Assembly (NCBI GenBank): GCA_947471245.1
Contig: CANIXM010000129.1
Span: forward strand, 1 to 6,055
Source: Paludibacteraceae bacterium
GTDB lineage: Bacteria > Bacteroidota > Bacteroidia > Bacteroidales > Paludibacteraceae
Direction: 5' to 3'
Length of the DNA: 6,055 bases
Shown: positions 5,438-6,055 of the stretch, piece after piece
Numbering within the stretch: position 1 is the first letter of the stretch
Layout of the letters: each line of letters starts with the position of its first letter
Made by a program: the position numbers and the translations under genes
Notes under the pieces: model-generated
Databases searched by the model: none
What the model saw: the letters and a program-made list of their open reading frames with translations, nothing else
What the model was told of the DNA's origin: nothing

Positions 5438-6055
5438 ATGCATAAAAACACTATCCTTTTTTTAAACGCTGTCCACTTTTCGTTAGATGATAGAGTATTT
5501 TATCATCAAGCACAGAGCGTTGTAAAAAATCAAGAACATGCAGTAATTTGCTCCTCTATTGATAGTGTCAAAACTAGAATTGAAAACATAGATTTTCAAT
5601 CAACTGACATGACACATTTGTCATTCTTAAAAAAAATATTGGCTTTAGCTTTACAGGTTCGACATATTAAACCAAACATAATTATATGTGATTCTCCTAT
5701 CGCTGTTTTTGCAGCATTTATTGCAAAAACAAATAATCGACATAAAATAATTTATGATATAACTGAATGGTATCCTTCAAAAAAAAACCTAATAACCACA
5801 TCCCCCATAAGTATTATTCCTAAAGCATTTTTTCTTATTCTAATCTCTGTTCTAGCCGGGATTCTTAGTGATAAATTCATTTTTGGAGAGTACTACAAAT
5901 CAATTCCGTTTAAAAAATTATTCTTTTGGAAGAAGAGTATAATTCTACCATACTATCCTAATCTTAAATACTTAAAAAAAAGCAACAAATCAATAATCAA
6001 TAACGAAATAAATCTACTATATGCAGGTTTCATTAATAAAGATAAAGGTATAGTA
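5438..6055 (+). CDS. Family 4-type glycosyltransferase (GT-B fold), N-terminal 206 codons, cut by the window edge
   Basis: This is probably a retaining nucleotide-sugar glycosyltransferase that adds a sugar to a lipid-linked glycan on the cytoplasmic face of the inner membrane. The frame is open from 5438 to the last base. The N-terminal Rossmann half shows ILFLNAVHFSLDDRVFYHQAQSV at about 6-28 in the style of the family's DPRV-x-eA-sL start, KPNIIICDSPIAVFAA at 78-93, and YDITEWYPS at 106-114, like the YDxHEyyP of many GT4 enzymes. A hydrophobic stretch at about 126-143 may bind the membrane. LLYAGFINKDKGI at 193-205 opens the C-terminal, donor-binding half, most of which is missing. Members are usually 350-400 residues. 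Donor sugar and linkage cannot be told from this half. The AT-rich composition (27-32% GC in samples) matches the preceding gene, consistent with one surface-glycan locus continuing to the right. Confidence 0.85.
   Translation, partial: MHKNTILFLNAVHFSLDDRVFYHQAQSVVKNQEHAVICSSIDSVKTRIENIDFQSTDMTHLSFLKKILALALQVRHIKPNIIICDSPIAVFAAFIAKTNNRHKIIYDITEWYPSKKNLITTSPISIIPKAFFLILISVLAGILSDKFIFGEYYKSIPFKKLFFWKKSIILPYYPNLKYLKKSNKSIINNEINLLYAGFINKDKGIV

Overview
The window looks like a chromosomal segment of a Bacteroidota bacterium. The evidence is protein-level resemblance (a DapL-type aminotransferase, a short bactofilin, a polysaccharide-locus FemAB/GNAT-like protein), AT-rich intergenic DNA, start codons mostly without a Shine-Dalgarno sequence, and two exact matches to the Bacteroidota -7 promoter element TAnnTTTG in one divergent intergenic region. 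I cannot name a genus.

The left two thirds reads leftward. In transcription order it holds a bactofilin (4176-3805), a YhdH/AcuI-type NADPH-dependent oxidoreductase (3705-2704), a DapL-like aminotransferase (2450-1218) and the first 396 codons of glmS (1188, running off the left edge). A terminator-like hairpin lies between bactofilin and the oxidoreductase. A 253-nt gap with two copies of an ATGCA/TGCAT inverted repeat precedes dapL. dapL and glmS are 29 nt apart and probably co-transcribed.

The right third reads rightward. A FemAB/GNAT-like protein (4371-5264) and the first 206 codons of a GT4-type glycosyltransferase (from 5438) look like the near edge of an extracellular polysaccharide locus. 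Hand-counted 60-base lines give about 27-32% GC here, against 35-50% in the leftward genes, so this part may have a different history.

A loose common theme is the cell envelope: GlmS supplies glucosamine-6-phosphate for UDP-GlcNAc, a DapL would supply LL-diaminopimelate for lysine and peptidoglycan, bactofilin is a cytoskeletal polymer often tied to wall shape, and the rightward genes probably build surface glycans. The oxidoreductase is a metabolic outlier.

I see no mobile element, CRISPR array, RNA gene or clearly new multigene system. The points most worth following are an apparent loss of a substrate-contacting Glu in the DapL-like protein, the paired inverted repeats upstream of it, and the attenuator-like position of the hairpin just before the oxidoreductase.
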